Assembly: GCF_002087235.1 (NCBI RefSeq)
Contig: NZ_MUIO01000039.1
Coordinates: 1-64,000 of the forward strand
DNA from: Pseudomonas floridensis
GTDB taxonomy: Bacteria; Pseudomonadota; Gammaproteobacteria; Pseudomonadales; Pseudomonadaceae
Direction: 5' to 3'
Length of the DNA stretch: 64,000 bases
In this document: one piece after another, positions 8,590 through 19,200 of the stretch
Layout: the number at the start of each line of letters is the position of its first letter
Position numbering within the stretch: the stretch's first letter is position 1
Program-made: the position numbers and the translations under genes
The notes under the pieces: generated by a model
The model's database searches: none
Told to the model about the DNA's origin: nothing
The model's input: the letters and a program-made list of their open reading frames with translations, nothing else

Positions 8590-8657
8590 GAGCCAATGTC
8601 ATCCATCATGCGTAAGCTCCACTTCATCGAATTAACAACCCATCAGGAGATGTACCG

Positions 8658-9221
8658 ATGCCTATCATCAACAGCCAGGTAAAACCGTTCAAGGCAACCG
8701 CTTACAAGAACGGCTCTTTCGTTGACGTTTCGGATGCCGACTTCAAAGGCAAGTGGTCTGTCGTATTCTTCTACCCGGCCGACTTCACCTTCGTTTGCCC
8801 GACCGAGCTGGAAGACCTGGCTGACAACTACGCTGAGTTTCAGAAGCTGGGAGTTGAAATCTACAGCGTTTCGACCGACACCCACTTCGCCCACGCTGCA
8901 TGGCACAACACCTCGCCTGCAATCGGCAAAATCCAGTACACCATGATCGGCGACCCGACTCTGACCATCTCCCGCAACTTCGACGTGCTGATCGAAGAAG
9001 CCGGTCTGGCTGACCGCGGTACGTTCGTGATCAACCCTGAAGGCCAGATCAAGATCGTTGAACTGAACGATGGCGGCGTTGGCCGTGACGCTTCCGAGCT
9101 GCTGCGCAAGATCAAGGCTGCTCAGTACGTCGCTGCTCACCCGGGCGAAGTCTGCCCTGCCAAGTGGAAAGAAGGCGAGGCCACTCTGGCTCCGTCTCTG
9201 GACCTGGTCGGCAAGATCTGA
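8658..9221 (+). CDS. ahpC: alkyl hydroperoxide reductase subunit C (peroxiredoxin)
   Basis: A 187-residue typical 2-Cys peroxiredoxin that reduces H2O2, organic hydroperoxides and peroxynitrite. The peroxidatic cysteine is C47 in FTFVCPTE and the resolving cysteine is C166 in GEVCPAKW, both in family positions. AGGAG precedes the ATG. The reductant is AhpF, encoded 143 bp downstream after a terminator, an arrangement that allows ahpC to be made in excess. The candidate OxyR site upstream fits peroxide induction. Confidence 0.97.
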   Translation: MPIINSQVKPFKATAYKNGSFVDVSDADFKGKWSVVFFYPADFTFVCPTELEDLADNYAEFQKLGVEIYSVSTDTHFAHAAWHNTSPAIGKIQYTMIGDPTLTISRNFDVLIEEAGLADRGTFVINPEGQIKIVELNDGGVGRDASELLRKIKAAQYVAAHPGEVCPAKWKEGEATLAPSLDLVGKI

Positions 9222-9280
9222 GTCGCATGAATCGGCTGGGGGCGTTGAGCTCTTGAGCACGTAAACCGCATCGCCCCATA

Positions 9281-9313
9281 AAACGCCCGGGCGGTTATCG
9301 CCTGGGCGTTTTT
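9281..9313 (+). terminator. terminator between ahpC and ahpF
   Basis: AAACGCCCGGGCG pairs with CGCCTGGGCGTTT around a short loop, followed by TTTTT. The stem is long and GC-rich, so read-through into ahpF is probably partial. Confidence 0.8.
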
Positions 9314-9364
9314 ATTTCAAGTCTCTGAATATTTCTGCCCATTTTTGTCAAAGGAAGCCGCCAC

Positions 9365-10927
9365 ATGTTGGACGCCAATCTTAAAGCCCAGTTGAAATCC
9401 TACCTGGAGCGGGTCACTCGCCCCATCGAGATCGTCGCGTCCCTTGATGACGGCGCGAAGTCTCAGGAAATGCTCGCACTGCTCAACGATGTGATCAGTG
9501 TTTCCAAAGACGTCACCTTGAACGACAGCGGTTCGGACGCGCGCACGCCGTCGTTCTCGCTGAACAGCCCTGGTCACGATATCAGCCTGCGTTTCGCCGG
9601 TATCCCGATGGGGCACGAATTCACCTCGCTGGTCCTGGCGTTGCTGCAAGTTGGCGGCTACCCACCCAAGGTCAGTGCGGAGACCCTCGAACAGGTTCGC
9701 GCCCTCCAGGGCGATTTCAGGTTCGAGACCTATTTTTCGCAGTCCTGCCAGAACTGCCCGGACGTGGTCCAGGCGTTGAATCTGATGGCAGTGCTGAACC
9801 CGAACATCAAGCACGTCGCTATTGACGGTGCGCTGTTTCAGGACGAAGTTACCGATCGCAAGATCATGTCGGTACCGAGTATTTACCTGAATGGCGAGCT
9901 GTTCGGTCAGGGCCGCATGGGGCTGGAAGAAATTCTGGCCAGGATCGACACCGGTGCCGGTGCGCGTCAGGCCGAGAAGCTCAACGCTAAAGAAGCCTTC
10001 GACGTTCTGGTGGTCGGCGGTGGCCCTGCCGGTTCGGCGGCGGCTGTGTATGCAGCGCGTAAAGGCATCCGTACTGGCGTTGCAGCCGAGCGTTTTGGTG
10101 GTCAGGTGCTGGACACCATGGCCATCGAGAACTTCATTTCGGTACAACACACGGAAGGACCGAAGCTGGCTGTTGCGCTCGAAGAGCACGTCAAGCAGTA
10201 CGAAGTCGACATCATGAACCTGCAGCGCGCTGACAAGCTGATTCCTGGCGCGGCGGGCGAGTTGCACGAGGTGAAGTTCGCCAGCGGTGCGAGCCTCAAA
10301 GCCAAGACTGTGATTCTGGCCACCGGCGCACGCTGGAGGGAAATGAATGTGCCGGGTGAGCAGCAATACCGTAACAAGGGCGTGGCCTACTGCCCGCACT
10401 GTGACGGTCCGCTGTTCAAAGGCAAGCGTGTTGCCGTGATTGGCGGCGGTAACTCGGGCGTCGAGGCGGCAATCGATCTGGCCGGTATCGTGTCGCATGT
10501 GACCCTGCTGGAGTTCGATGTTCAACTGCGCGCCGATGCCGTGTTGCAGCGCAAATTGCACAGCCTGCCGAATGTGACGGTCATCACCAGTGCGCAAACC
10601 ACTGAAGTGACAGGCGACGGCGAGAAGGTAAACGGTCTGCAGTACAAGAACCGTGTGACGGGCGAAGAAATCACTGTAGTGCTGGAAGGTATCTTCGTGC
10701 AGATCGGCCTGTTGCCTAACAGCGAATGGCTCAAGGGTTCCATCGAGCTGTCGCCGCGTGGCGAGATCGTGGTCGATGCGCGTGGAGAAACGTCGATTCC
10801 TGGCATCTTTGCAGCTGGTGATGTAACCGTAGCGCCCTACAAGCAGATCATTATTGCCCTGGGCGAAGGTGCCAAGGCATCGTTGAGCGCCTTCGATCAC
10901 CTGATTCGCACGTCCGCGCCAGCCTGA
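9365..10927 (+). CDS. ahpF: alkyl hydroperoxide reductase subunit F
   Basis: A 520-residue flavoprotein that passes electrons from NADH to AhpC. The N-terminal tandem thioredoxin folds (1-200) carry C128 and C131 in SQSCQNCPD. The FAD-binding [10 protein letters not shown] follows a linker near residue 217. The NADH-binding motif [10 protein letters not shown] and the active-site pair C343/C346 in YCPHCDG make up the thioredoxin-reductase-like part. Length matches E. coli AhpF (521). It is downstream of ahpC and ends at a strong bidirectional terminator shared with gloA. Confidence 0.97.
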   Translation: MLDANLKAQLKSYLERVTRPIEIVASLDDGAKSQEMLALLNDVISVSKDVTLNDSGSDARTPSFSLNSPGHDISLRFAGIPMGHEFTSLVLALLQVGGYPPKVSAETLEQVRALQGDFRFETYFSQSCQNCPDVVQALNLMAVLNPNIKHVAIDGALFQDEVTDRKIMSVPSIYLNGELFGQGRMGLEEILARIDTGAGARQAEKLNAKEAFDVLVVGGGPAGSAAAVYAARKGIRTGVAAERFGGQVLDTMAIENFISVQHTEGPKLAVALEEHVKQYEVDIMNLQRADKLIPGAAGELHEVKFASGASLKAKTVILATGARWREMNVPGEQQYRNKGVAYCPHCDGPLFKGKRVAVIGGGNSGVEAAIDLAGIVSHVTLLEFDVQLRADAVLQRKLHSLPNVTVITSAQTTEVTGDGEKVNGLQYKNRVTGEEITVVLEGIFVQIGLLPNSEWLKGSIELSPRGEIVVDARGETSIPGIFAAGDVTVAPYKQIIIALGEGAKASLSAFDHLIRTSAPA

Positions 10928-10943
10928 TACTCAGGCGGCAAGC

Positions 10944-10975
10944 AAAAAGCCCCATGAGCGATCATGGGGCTTTTT
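10944..10975. terminator. bidirectional terminator between ahpF and gloA
   Basis: AAAAAGCCCCATGA and TCATGGGGCTTTTT form a perfect 14-bp stem around GCGA. It gives a T-run in both directions and sits between two convergent genes. Confidence 0.9.
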
Positions 10976-10996
10976 CGTTTGTGGCGAAGGTCGCGC

Positions 10997-11518
10997 TTAC
11001 AGCGGTGTTGGCTGGATGATCTCGACCCAGTAACCGTCTGGGTCCTTGATGAACGCCAGGCTGTTCATGCGGCCGTCTGACAGACGCTTCTGGAACTTCA
11101 CGCCCAGGCTTTCGAAGCGCTCACAGGCTGCAACGACGTCCGGTACCGACACGCAAATGTGACCGAAGCCACGCGGATCGCTGTTGCCATCGTGATAAAC
11201 GGCTGACGGATCGTTCTCGGTGCCGTGGTTGTGAGTCAGTTCCAGAATGCCCGGAATCGATTTCATCCATTCGCTGCGCGCGGCATCGTCAGCCGGGATC
11301 CGCTTCTTGTCGGTCAATGCCAGGAAGTAAAGGCTGAACTCGGCTTCTGGAAAGTCGCGCTTCTCGACCAGGCTGAAACCCAGCACGCGGGTGTAGAAAT
11401 CCAGCGATGCGGTGATGTCTTTGACACGCAGCATGGTGTGGTTGAACACGAACTGCCGCGTCGCGGTTTCGGGTTCGGCGGTTACGCCTGGAATGGAATT
11501 GAGGTCTTGCAGGCTCAT
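10997..11518 (-). CDS. gloA: lactoylglutathione lyase (glyoxalase I)
   Basis: A 173-residue vicinal-oxygen-chelate fold metalloenzyme that converts the methylglyoxal-glutathione hemithioacetal to S-lactoylglutathione. Recognisable blocks are FNHTMLRVKD, LDFYTRVLGF, LELTHNHGTE, GFGHICVSV and KDPDGYWVEI, which hold the metal ligands (His, Glu, His, Glu). The ~175-residue length fits the longer pseudomonad/eukaryote-type, often zinc-dependent, enzymes. The ATG at 11518 follows GGAG; a TTG four codons upstream overlaps that site and is rejected. Confidence 0.93.
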   Translation of the reverse strand: MSLQDLNSIPGVTAEPETATRQFVFNHTMLRVKDITASLDFYTRVLGFSLVEKRDFPEAEFSLYFLALTDKKRIPADDAARSEWMKSIPGILELTHNHGTENDPSAVYHDGNSDPRGFGHICVSVPDVVAACERFESLGVKFQKRLSDGRMNSLAFIKDPDGYWVEIIQPTPL

Positions 11519-11657
11519 GTGTGTCTCCAACAGAGGTATGAATGGTGGCAGATGATACGGAGCGGGTCGGCCTGTGCCAAACGCCTGCCCTTATAAAAGA
11601 CCCAGGCCACTTGCGAGCAGCGGGCGAGAGGCTCAGACTTTCCGGCCAATTGTTCCG

Positions 11658-12224
11658 ATGGCCATGATCACCATGATTCTCTCGCAATACCGACGCTCGC
11701 TCTTGAGCCTGTGCCTGTTGATGGGTGCCGCGCAGGCGCATGGCGCCGATGTCATGATCATCTGGCCCGCAGGTTGGGAGGTCGAGTCCTTGCCGACAGC
11801 GACGGATACGCCTGCCCAACCATCCGTGCAGGTCAGACAGCGTGCGGTCAAAAACGATCAGTCGGGTAATCCGCTGATGGTAATGGAGCTGACTCAGACG
11901 CGATTGACGCCCGGGCATGACGTCAACGTGCAGGGCGTGCTGCTGGAAATGCGCAAAGCGATTCAAGTCAATTTCGCACGAAGCGGTTTTCAGAGCGTCT
12001 GCACCCACGTGAAAGACGGTCAATTGAGCGACGTGCCTGCGCTTGAAACCACCTGCACCGTCACTCAGAACGGCGTACACGTTCTCACGCAGACACTGGT
12101 GGCCGCAGCGGATAAACAGAAGGCCTGGTCACTGTCATACGCGGGGTCGGCAGAAGGTTACGTGGCCAACAAGGACGAGGTGCTGCGCATTCGGGATACG
12201 CTGCGTCTGGATGCAGCGCCGTGA
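11658..12224 (+). CDS. exported DUF4946-type protein
   Basis: About 188 residues from ATG 11658; in-frame ATGs at 11664 and 11673 are also possible and none has a strong ribosome-binding site. An N-terminal signal peptide (RRSLLSLCLLMGAAQAHGA) predicts export to the periplasm. The mature part, with ADVMIIWPAGWEVE and a C-terminal DEVLRIRDTLRL, resembles Pseudomonas proteins annotated DUF4946, function unknown. Two cysteines (SVCTHV, ETTCTV) could form a disulfide. It is divergent from gloA. Confidence 0.7.
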   Translation: MAMITMILSQYRRSLLSLCLLMGAAQAHGADVMIIWPAGWEVESLPTATDTPAQPSVQVRQRAVKNDQSGNPLMVMELTQTRLTPGHDVNVQGVLLEMRKAIQVNFARSGFQSVCTHVKDGQLSDVPALETTCTVTQNGVHVLTQTLVAAADKQKAWSLSYAGSAEGYVANKDEVLRIRDTLRLDAAP

Positions 12225-12712
12225 AGGCTGACTTTTCTTCAGGCAAAAAGAAGCCCGCCGAGGCGGGCATGGGGCGCTATTCCTTTAGCGGCCTTCACTA
12301 TGGAAGAGTGCATGTGAAAAATGTGTGAACCTTTCGTGGGCATATCGTCCGCAAAGCGCAGGCACTCCCGCTCGACAAAAAGAACCTTAGGATAATTAAC
12401 TATTCTGCGCATTCAAGGCTGACAGTTAGCTGAACAAATACTCGATTTCCTGCAGTTGCAACGGTGAGCTGAATCGTATGAGCTGCCGTAGAAATATTGG
12501 CGTCATTATTTTTACTGTCCGAGCGCCAAACTGGCTTATATAGAGGCTGGCTCGCTCAGTGATTCAGGTCAATGAATAGCCCGGTTCAGCCATGTGACAA
12601 GTCCGTTACGCAAAAGCCCGAATGCTCATGGCCGCATTTGCCAATAAGCAGCGGCGGCTTGTCAGGTAATAAAAAGCCCTGCAAGTGCAGGGCTTCAAAT
12701 ACGTAGTTGTGA
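12225..12712. other. gene-free region between the DUF4946 gene and the H-NS-like gene
   Basis: About 490 bp without a credible reading frame. It begins with a GC-rich hairpin (GCCCGC/GCGGGC at 12253-12268), whose T-run lies on the minus-strand side, and ends with the terminator of the H-NS-like gene. The middle is AT-richer than its neighbours. A small RNA cannot be excluded, but I see no clear promoter-plus-terminator pair. Confidence 0.4.
12671..12695 (-). terminator. terminator of the H-NS-like gene
   Basis: AAGCCCTGCA and TGCAGGGCTT pair around AG. On the minus strand the stem is followed by a run of T. It starts 18 bp after the stop codon. Confidence 0.85.
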
Positions 12713-13075
12713 TCAGGCGCGAAGCCATGAATCAACAGTGTCTACGCCATACTGCTCTTTCCAGGCTTTCAGACCGCGGTGGTTGCCGCCTTTGGTTTCA
12801 ATAAGCTCGCCGGTGTGCGGGTTCTGATAAACCTTTACGACGCGTGCGCGACGGCGCTTGGGACCGGCAGGTGCAGCCACGGAGGTGGAGCTGGCAGGGT
12901 CGAGGATCGCGATGATGTCGCGCAGGCTCTTGCCGTAGCTACCCATCAATTCCTGGAGCTTTTGCTCGAATTCGATCTCCTTCTTCAGGCCGGCGTCATT
13001 CTTCAGGGCTTCCAGCTGTGCCAGCTGTTCCTGAAGGGCTTTTTCTGCTGCTCTAAACTCGGCAAGTCTGGACAA
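12713..13075 (-). CDS. MvaT/MvaU-family H-NS-like nucleoid protein
   Basis: A 120-residue xenogeneic-silencing protein of the Pseudomonas MvaT/MvaU family, which coats AT-rich and horizontally acquired DNA. The N-terminal oligomerisation helix (RLAEFRAAEKALQEQLAQLE) is followed by a second helix with YGKSLRDIIAILDP. After a flexible basic linker (PKRRRARVVK) comes the C-terminal AT-hook-like DNA-binding domain (NPHTGELIETKGGNHRGLKAWKEQYG). The best start is the TTG at 13075, 8 bases after GGAG; a GTG three codons upstream overlaps that site. The N-terminus resembles MvaU more than MvaT of P. aeruginosa, so no symbol is assigned. Confidence 0.9.
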   Translation of the reverse strand: MSRLAEFRAAEKALQEQLAQLEALKNDAGLKKEIEFEQKLQELMGSYGKSLRDIIAILDPASSTSVAAPAGPKRRRARVVKVYQNPHTGELIETKGGNHRGLKAWKEQYGVDTVDSWLRA

Positions 13076-13557
13076 ATAACACACTCCGACAATGTCATGG
13101 CTGTTGCCAGCCCAATAAAACGATAAGACAAAACTGTTTGGCCGATCCGTTGATACGGTCTCTACCCACTACCCGTGCTGTCACTTGCAAAAAACTAAGC
13201 CTTCCTGACTGGCCGAACCGCAGATAAAGGGTAGTTACAACTCAGTGGCGGACAAATGATGCACCTTTTTTCTCAGTTAGAAAATAGTCTTGTTGAAATT
13301 GGTTAAAACGTCTGCGCACAGCAGTTGTTTGTCGTAGGCCCGGAGTGTGTTATCCGATGAAGCGATGTGTAAGTTATTTCCGATATTACAGGTCGTCAGA
13401 AAATGCCCGCCGAATTCTTGACGAGCGCGGTCGGCGAAATGCCTGACAGGTAAATACGAGTTGGCAAGTGAAGTGTAGGAATTGTCTGAAAGCGCCGCAG
13501 CAAAAGGCCCAGAGCAATCACTTGCATGGCCCTTTGCCGCGATTGGGGCTGTCCGCT
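13076..13557. other. gene-free region upstream of the H-NS-like gene
   Basis: About 480 bp, AT-richer than its surroundings, expected to hold the H-NS-like gene's promoter and perhaps its own binding sites, since such proteins autoregulate. I could not place a -10/-35 pair with confidence. Short open frames here have no supporting evidence. Confidence 0.4.
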
Positions 13558-14670
13558 CTAGAGGCCCTGCTGCAGCGCGGGGTCGTCCGGGTTCTGCTGT
13601 TCGAGCTCCGCCAAGAGGATCTGGACGTTCTGCAACTGACCGGTTTCCTTCCAGTACTGGATCAGCAGAACGCGCGCCTGACGGTTGGCCGGGTCGTTCT
13701 GAACAATCTGTACCAGTTGTTTCTGCGCGGCTTCCACTTGATCCAGATCGTGCAGGGCGACGGCCAGGTCGTAGCGATAGTCGTTGTTTTGCGGTGCCAG
13801 TTCCGATGCCTTGGCCAGGCCGAGGAGAGCGAACTCGCCCTGGCCATGATCGAGCAACCACATGCCCAGAGCGTGCTGCAGCAAGGAGGAGTGAGGATGG
13901 CGTTCCAGAAGTCCGGCGAACAGGCTGCGTGCCTGCTCGGCCTGACCTTTCTTGTCCAGCAGTTCGATATGCGCCAATGCGGCTTCGATATTGTCCGGAT
14001 CCAGCGTGGTGGCGCGTTGCAGGGCGGCCAGAGCGGGCTCCAGATCGCCGGTTTGCAGATAAAGCCTGGCCAGTTGCAGCTGATTTTCAACACTGACGGG
14101 CTGACTCTTCAGTGCTTCCTGAAAAGCCTCAGCGCTTTGTTGCAGCACCGCGAAATAAAGCCCCAGATCATCGGGAGACAGACCCAGCAGGGCGCTGGTC
14201 GCCGCGAACCGGACGGATTGCTCCTGGTCATCGAGCATCGGGCCCAACAGCAGGCTGCGCTGGCTGGACGGCACCAGTTTCACGCTGGTGGCGATGGCGG
14301 CCTGGCGTACCGGCACCGACTCGTCCTTGAGGCTGGCGTTGAGCAGCTTCAGTGCTTGAGGGCTAGGGTAATTACTCAATTCGGCCAGCAGGCTGATTCG
14401 ATGAGTATCAGAAAGGTCCGTACGCGCCAGTTGCTGGTACAGCACGCGCGCCGCGCCAGGTTTACCGTCATGGGCCTGCTGCAACGCTTGAGTGTAGGTG
14501 TGGGTCAAGTCGGCGGGGGCGCTCTGCGCAGGCACCTTGCGCCAGCTCCAGAACAGCGCCGAGAGCGTCAGGACTGCGAGCAAGGCCGCGATGCCGATCA
14601 TCCAGCGACGACGATTGCGACGTTGAGGCGATGAGCCCTTCGAGGTCTGGTTGGGCATACCGATATCCAT
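13558..14670 (-). CDS. membrane-anchored TPR protein
   Basis: About 370 residues from ATG 14670; a second in-frame ATG at 14658, preceded by GGA, is also possible. A short basic cytoplasmic tail (PQRRNRRRWM) precedes one membrane helix (IGIAALLAVLTLSALFW), so the rest faces the periplasm. Residues ~60-190 are helical, with HEAT-like pairs. Residues ~200-370 hold TPR-like repeats (for example ENQLQLARLYLQTGDLEPAL). It is likely a protein-protein scaffold; the partner is unknown. Nearest upstream is the efflux operon, separated by a strong terminator. Confidence 0.75.
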   Translation of the reverse strand: MDIGMPNQTSKGSSPQRRNRRRWMIGIAALLAVLTLSALFWSWRKVPAQSAPADLTHTYTQALQQAHDGKPGAARVLYQQLARTDLSDTHRISLLAELSNYPSPQALKLLNASLKDESVPVRQAAIATSVKLVPSSQRSLLLGPMLDDQEQSVRFAATSALLGLSPDDLGLYFAVLQQSAEAFQEALKSQPVSVENQLQLARLYLQTGDLEPALAALQRATTLDPDNIEAALAHIELLDKKGQAEQARSLFAGLLERHPHSSLLQHALGMWLLDHGQGEFALLGLAKASELAPQNNDYRYDLAVALHDLDQVEAAQKQLVQIVQNDPANRQARVLLIQYWKETGQLQNVQILLAELEQQNPDDPALQQGL

Positions 14671-14747
14671 TGCTTGACGGCTTGCAGCTTCGTGGAGTGA
14701 TGGGGCAGTGTCAAACGGCAAGCGTATTCGAATCTCATCGACTGGAC

Positions 14748-14782
14748 AAAAAAATGCCCCGCTTCCTGAGGAAGCGGGGCAT
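14748..14782 (-). terminator. terminator of the mexEF-oprN operon
   Basis: ATGCCCCGCTTCC and GGAAGCGGGGCAT form a 13-bp stem around TGA, with a 7-T run on the minus strand. It lies 20 bp after the outer-membrane gene. Confidence 0.92.
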
Positions 14783-14802
14783 GCCGACTGCGTAGATGGG
14801 CC

Positions 14803-16200
14803 TCAGGCCTGAGGCTGCCAGCCACCGCCGAGTGCTTTGTAGATGGCGACGATGCCGCGATACAGCTCGATCTCTGCCTGAGCCTGAGAATCTTCGGCCG
14901 CGAGACGCTCGCGCTCGGCATCCAGCAGCACCAGGAAGTCCGCCGTGCCTTCACGGTATTGCACCGACGCCAGTCGCGCCGCCGCGCGGCTGGATTCACT
15001 CTGCCGGATCAGCGACAGCAGCCGTTGCTGACGTTTGTCGTAATCGCTGAACGCATTTTCCGACTCCTCCAGCGCGAGCAGAACTTGCTGTTCATAGTTG
15101 GCCAGCGCGCCTTCGGCATCGGCATTGGCACTGCGGATCTGCGCTCGCACACTGCCTAGATCGAAGGCAGCCCAGGTGATGCTCGGCCCCAGCGACCAGG
15201 CTTTTGCCGCTGACGAGCCGATCTGCGAACCGCGCCCGGCGGTGAAGCCCAGGAATCCGCTCAGGCTGACACGCGGAAACAGGTCGGCGGTCGCGACGCC
15301 AATGCGCGCAGTGGACGCCGCCAACTGCCGTTCTGCGGCCAGTACGTCAGGACGGTTGCGCAGGACTTGGGTCGGATCGCCGATCGGCAGCGCCTTGGCA
15401 ATCGCAGGCAGCCGGGTTGGGCTCAGGTCCACGCTCAGTGTTTCCGGCCGCTCACCCAGCAGGGTCGCGATGCGGTTGCGCTGACGGTTCTGTTCGGCCT
15501 GCAGTTGCGGAACGGTGGCCTCGACGGCCGCCAGCCGCGCATCGGCGCGCACCACGTCCAGTTCGTTGCCGACACCGGCATCGCGCAGTTGAGTGGTCAC
15601 ACCCTGCGAGTTCTGCTGGTTTTTCAGGTTGTCCCGGGCAATCGCTTCACGTAACTGTGCACCGCGCAATTGTCCATAGGCATCGACCACCTCTGCGATC
15701 AGCGTGACCTGCAACTGATAAAGGTTGGCTTGCGCGGCCGCTTCGTCGGCATCGCTGGCTTCCAGCTGACGCTGGATGCGGCCGAACAGGTCCAGCTCCC
15801 AGGCCATGTCCAGGCCCAGGTCGTAACGCTCGCTGTTGACGCGTCGGTCGGTCACACCAGGTTGCTGACCCTTGCCCAGATCGCTGCTGGCACGGCTGGT
15901 CACTACGGGCATGGCGTCGTTGGCCACGTCATCGCGAATTGCCCGCGCTGCTTTCAAGCGGGCGAATGCCACACGCAGGTCCCGGTTGCCATTCAGTGAC
16001 TGACTGACCAGTTTGTCCAGGGTTGGATCGTCGAACTGCTTCCACCACAGGGCGTCAGCCTTGGTCCGGTCATAGTTGCCTTGCGCGGCGGAGGCGAGCT
16101 TCGCTGGCGCAGTGTCAGGGGCCTTGTAATCCGGGCCGACGGCGCAGGCTGCCAGCGCCAGGACCAGCAGGCCAGGAACGAACAGTTTAAGCGCGCTCAT
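14803..16200 (-). CDS. oprN: RND efflux outer-membrane channel, OprN-like
   Basis: A 465-residue outer-membrane efflux lipoprotein of the OprM/NodT family. The signal peptide ends in a lipobox (LALAAC) followed by AVGPDYKAP, the usual N-terminus of the mature protein. Two duplicated outer-membrane efflux repeats follow (AANLYQLQVTLIAEVVDAYGQLRGAQ in the first half, ALANYEQQVLLALEESENAF in the second). By family it trimerises and docks on the adaptor and pump. Its ATG overlaps the pump's stop codon (TGATG), so the two are translationally coupled. Confidence 0.92.
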   Translation of the reverse strand: MSALKLFVPGLLVLALAACAVGPDYKAPDTAPAKLASAAQGNYDRTKADALWWKQFDDPTLDKLVSQSLNGNRDLRVAFARLKAARAIRDDVANDAMPVVTSRASSDLGKGQQPGVTDRRVNSERYDLGLDMAWELDLFGRIQRQLEASDADEAAAQANLYQLQVTLIAEVVDAYGQLRGAQLREAIARDNLKNQQNSQGVTTQLRDAGVGNELDVVRADARLAAVEATVPQLQAEQNRQRNRIATLLGERPETLSVDLSPTRLPAIAKALPIGDPTQVLRNRPDVLAAERQLAASTARIGVATADLFPRVSLSGFLGFTAGRGSQIGSSAAKAWSLGPSITWAAFDLGSVRAQIRSANADAEGALANYEQQVLLALEESENAFSDYDKRQQRLLSLIRQSESSRAAARLASVQYREGTADFLVLLDAERERLAAEDSQAQAEIELYRGIVAIYKALGGGWQPQA

Positions 16201-19200
16201 CAATGCGTCTCCGCAGGCAGGGTTTGCAGTCGCTGCGCCCGGGCGGCCTTGCGGGCCTCCTGACGCTCGACGAAGTTACGGATCAGCACGTAGAACACCG
16301 GGGTCAGCAGCAGGCCGAAGAAGGTGACACCGAGCATCCCGGAGAACACCGCCACACCCATCGCATGACGCATTTCGGCACCGGCACCGCTGGACAGCAC
16401 CAGGGGCACCACGCCCATGATGAAAGCGAACGAGGTCATCAGGATCGGGCGCAGACGCAGGCGGCAGGCTTCCAGCACTGCATCCAGTGGGCTCATGCCT
16501 TCTTCCTGTTTGTCCTTGGCGAACTCGACGATCAGAATCGCGTTCTTGCACGCCAGGCCCACGAGCACGATGAGGCCGATCTGGGTAAAGATGTTGTTGT
16601 CACTGCCAGCGATCATCACCCCGGCAATAGCCGACAGCAGGGTCATCGGTACGATCAGGATGACCGCCAGTGGCAGGCTCCAGCTTTCGTACTGAGCAGC
16701 CAGCACCAGGAACGCCAGCAGTACGCAGAGCGGGAAAACGAACAGCGCGGTGTTGCCCGACAGAATCTGTTGGTAGGTCAGATCGGTCCATTCGTAGACC
16801 ATGCCATTGGGCAATTCGGCCTTGAGCAGCTTCTCGACGGCCGCCTGTGCCTGTCCCGAGCTGTAGCCCGGCGCAGCAGCGCCGTTGATCTCGGCAGTGA
16901 TGAAGCCGTTGTAGTGCATCACCCGATCCGGACCTGCGGTATCGCTGACCTTGACGAAGGTCGCCAGCGGGATCATTTCACCCAGATTGTTGCGCACCTT
17001 GAGCTGGCCAATCTGGTCGGCGTCCTGGCGGAACTGTTGTTCGGCCTGAACGTTGACCTGATAGGTGCGGCCAAAGCGGTTGAAGTCGTTGGCGTACAGC
17101 GAACCCAGGTAAACCTGCAGGGTGTCGAAAATGTCACTGATCGCCACGCCATGGGTCTTGGCTTTCTCGCGGTCGATAGACGCGTCCACCTGCGGGACGT
17201 TCACGGTGTAGCTGGTGAACAGACCGGCCAGTTCCGGCACGCTGCGGCTCTTGGCGATGATGTTCTGGGTTTCCTTGTACAGCTCGTCATAGCCCAGGTT
17301 GCCACGGTCTTCGATCTGCAGGCGGAAACCGCCGATGGTGCCCAGACCCTGTACCGGAGGCGGCGGGAAGATCGCCATGTAGGCTTCCTGAATCGAAGCG
17401 AACTGCCCGTTCAAGGCTCCGGCAATAGCGTTCGCCGACTGACTGGGGTCAGTACGCTGATCGAAAGGCTTGAGCGCGACGAACACCACGCCATTGTTCG
17501 GACTGTTGGTGAAACCGTTGATCGACAGACCCGGGAACGCAATGGCGTTTTCCACGCCCGGCTGTTTCAACGCCATGTCTGACATACGCTTGATGACGTC
17601 TTCGGTGCGATCCAGGCTCGCTGCGTCCGGCAACTGCGCGAAGGCTACCAGATACTGCTTGTCCTGGCTGGGTACGAAACCGGTCGGCGTGCTGGAAAAG
17701 CCCATCCAGGTCAGCACCATCAGGCCTGCATACACCAGCAGGGCGATGCCGCTGCTGCGGATGACGCGCGCCACGGTGCCGACGTAGCCATGGCTGGCTT
17801 TCTCGAAGAAACGGTTGAACGGACGGAACAGCCAGCCACCCAGCAGCCTGTCGAGGAAACGCGAGAAGCGGTCCTTCGGCGCGTCGTGACCCTTGAGCAG
17901 AACGGCGGCCAGTGCGGGTGACAGCGTGAGCGAGTTGAACGCCGAGATGACCGTCGAGATCGCGATGGTCAGCGCGAACTGTTTGTAGAACTGACCGGTA
18001 AGGCCGGAGATGAATGCTGCCGGTACGAACACCGCGCAGAGCACCAGCGCCGTGGCAATGATCGGGCCGGTCACTTCGCCCATGGCCTTGTGGGTAGCGG
18101 CCACCGGTTCAAGCCCCAGCTCGATGTTTCGCTCGACGTTTTCCACCACCACGATGGCGTCGTCCACCACGATGCCGATGGCCAGCACCAGGCCGAACAG
18201 TGACAGGGCGTTGAGCGAGAAGCCGAACAGGTGCATCACGGCAAAGGTGCCGATCAGCGAGACCGGTACAGCGACCAGCGGAATGATCGACGCACGCCAG
18301 GTCTGCAAGAACAGGATCACCACCAGCACGACCAGGATCAGGGCTTCGAACAGGGTGTGAATCACCGCCTCGATCGAGCCGCGAACGAAGATCGTCGGGT
18401 CATAGACAATGCTGTAGTCCATGCCTTCGGGGAAACCCTTTTTCAGCTCGGCCATCTTGGCCCGTACATCGTTGGAGATGTCGATGGCGTTGGAACCGGG
18501 ACGCTGGAAAATCGGCATCGCCACTGCGGGCTGATTGTTCAGCAGCGAGCGCAATGCGTATTGACTGGAGCCCAGTTCGACGCGTGCGACGTCCTTCAAG
18601 CGAGTGATTTCGCCATCGGCGCCAGAGCGGATTACTACGTTCTCGAACTCTTCCTCAGTGACCAGACGCCCCTGCGTGTTGATCGACATCTGGAAGCTGG
18701 TGGCGTTGGGGGAGGGTGGCGCACCCAGCTGGCCTGCGGCGACCTGACGGTTCTGTTCACGAATCGCGTTGACCACATCGGTCGCGGTCAGGTTGCGTGA
18801 CGCAGTCTTGTTTGGGTCCAGCCATACGCGCAGCGAGTAATCGCCCATACCGAACAACTGCACATCGCCCACGCCGCCCAGCCGCGCCAGCTCATCCTTG
18901 ATGTTGAGCACTGCGTAGTTGGACAGGTAGAGCATGTCGTAGCGCTGGTCCGGCGAGGTCAAGTGCACGACCATGGTCAGGTCCGGCGAGGCCTTGTCTA
19001 CCGTGATCCCGATCCTCGTTACCTCTTCAGGCAACTTCGGCTCGGTCCGTGTCACCCGGTTCTGCACCTGTACCTGGGCATTGTCCAGGTCCGTACCCAG
19101 CGCAAAGGTGATGGTCAGGGTCAGCTTGCCGTCGGCCGTGGCTTGCGACGACATATACAGCATGTTTTCCACACCGGTGATGGCTTGCTCCAGTGGCGAG

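Noticed and set aside
9317..10900. 527-codon open frame antisense to ahpF
   Set aside because: AhpF on the plus strand carries all its FAD, NADH and CxxC motifs; the antisense frame has no ribosome-binding site or recognisable motif.
12253..12268. GCCCGC/GCGGGC hairpin after the DUF4946 gene as its terminator
   Set aside because: The T-run lies on the wrong strand for the plus-strand gene, and the minus strand already has a better terminator at 12671; kept only as a note in the intergenic entry.
16203..17582. 459-codon open frame antisense to mexF
   Set aside because: Same effect of codon bias opposite a well-conserved RND pump; no family resemblance.
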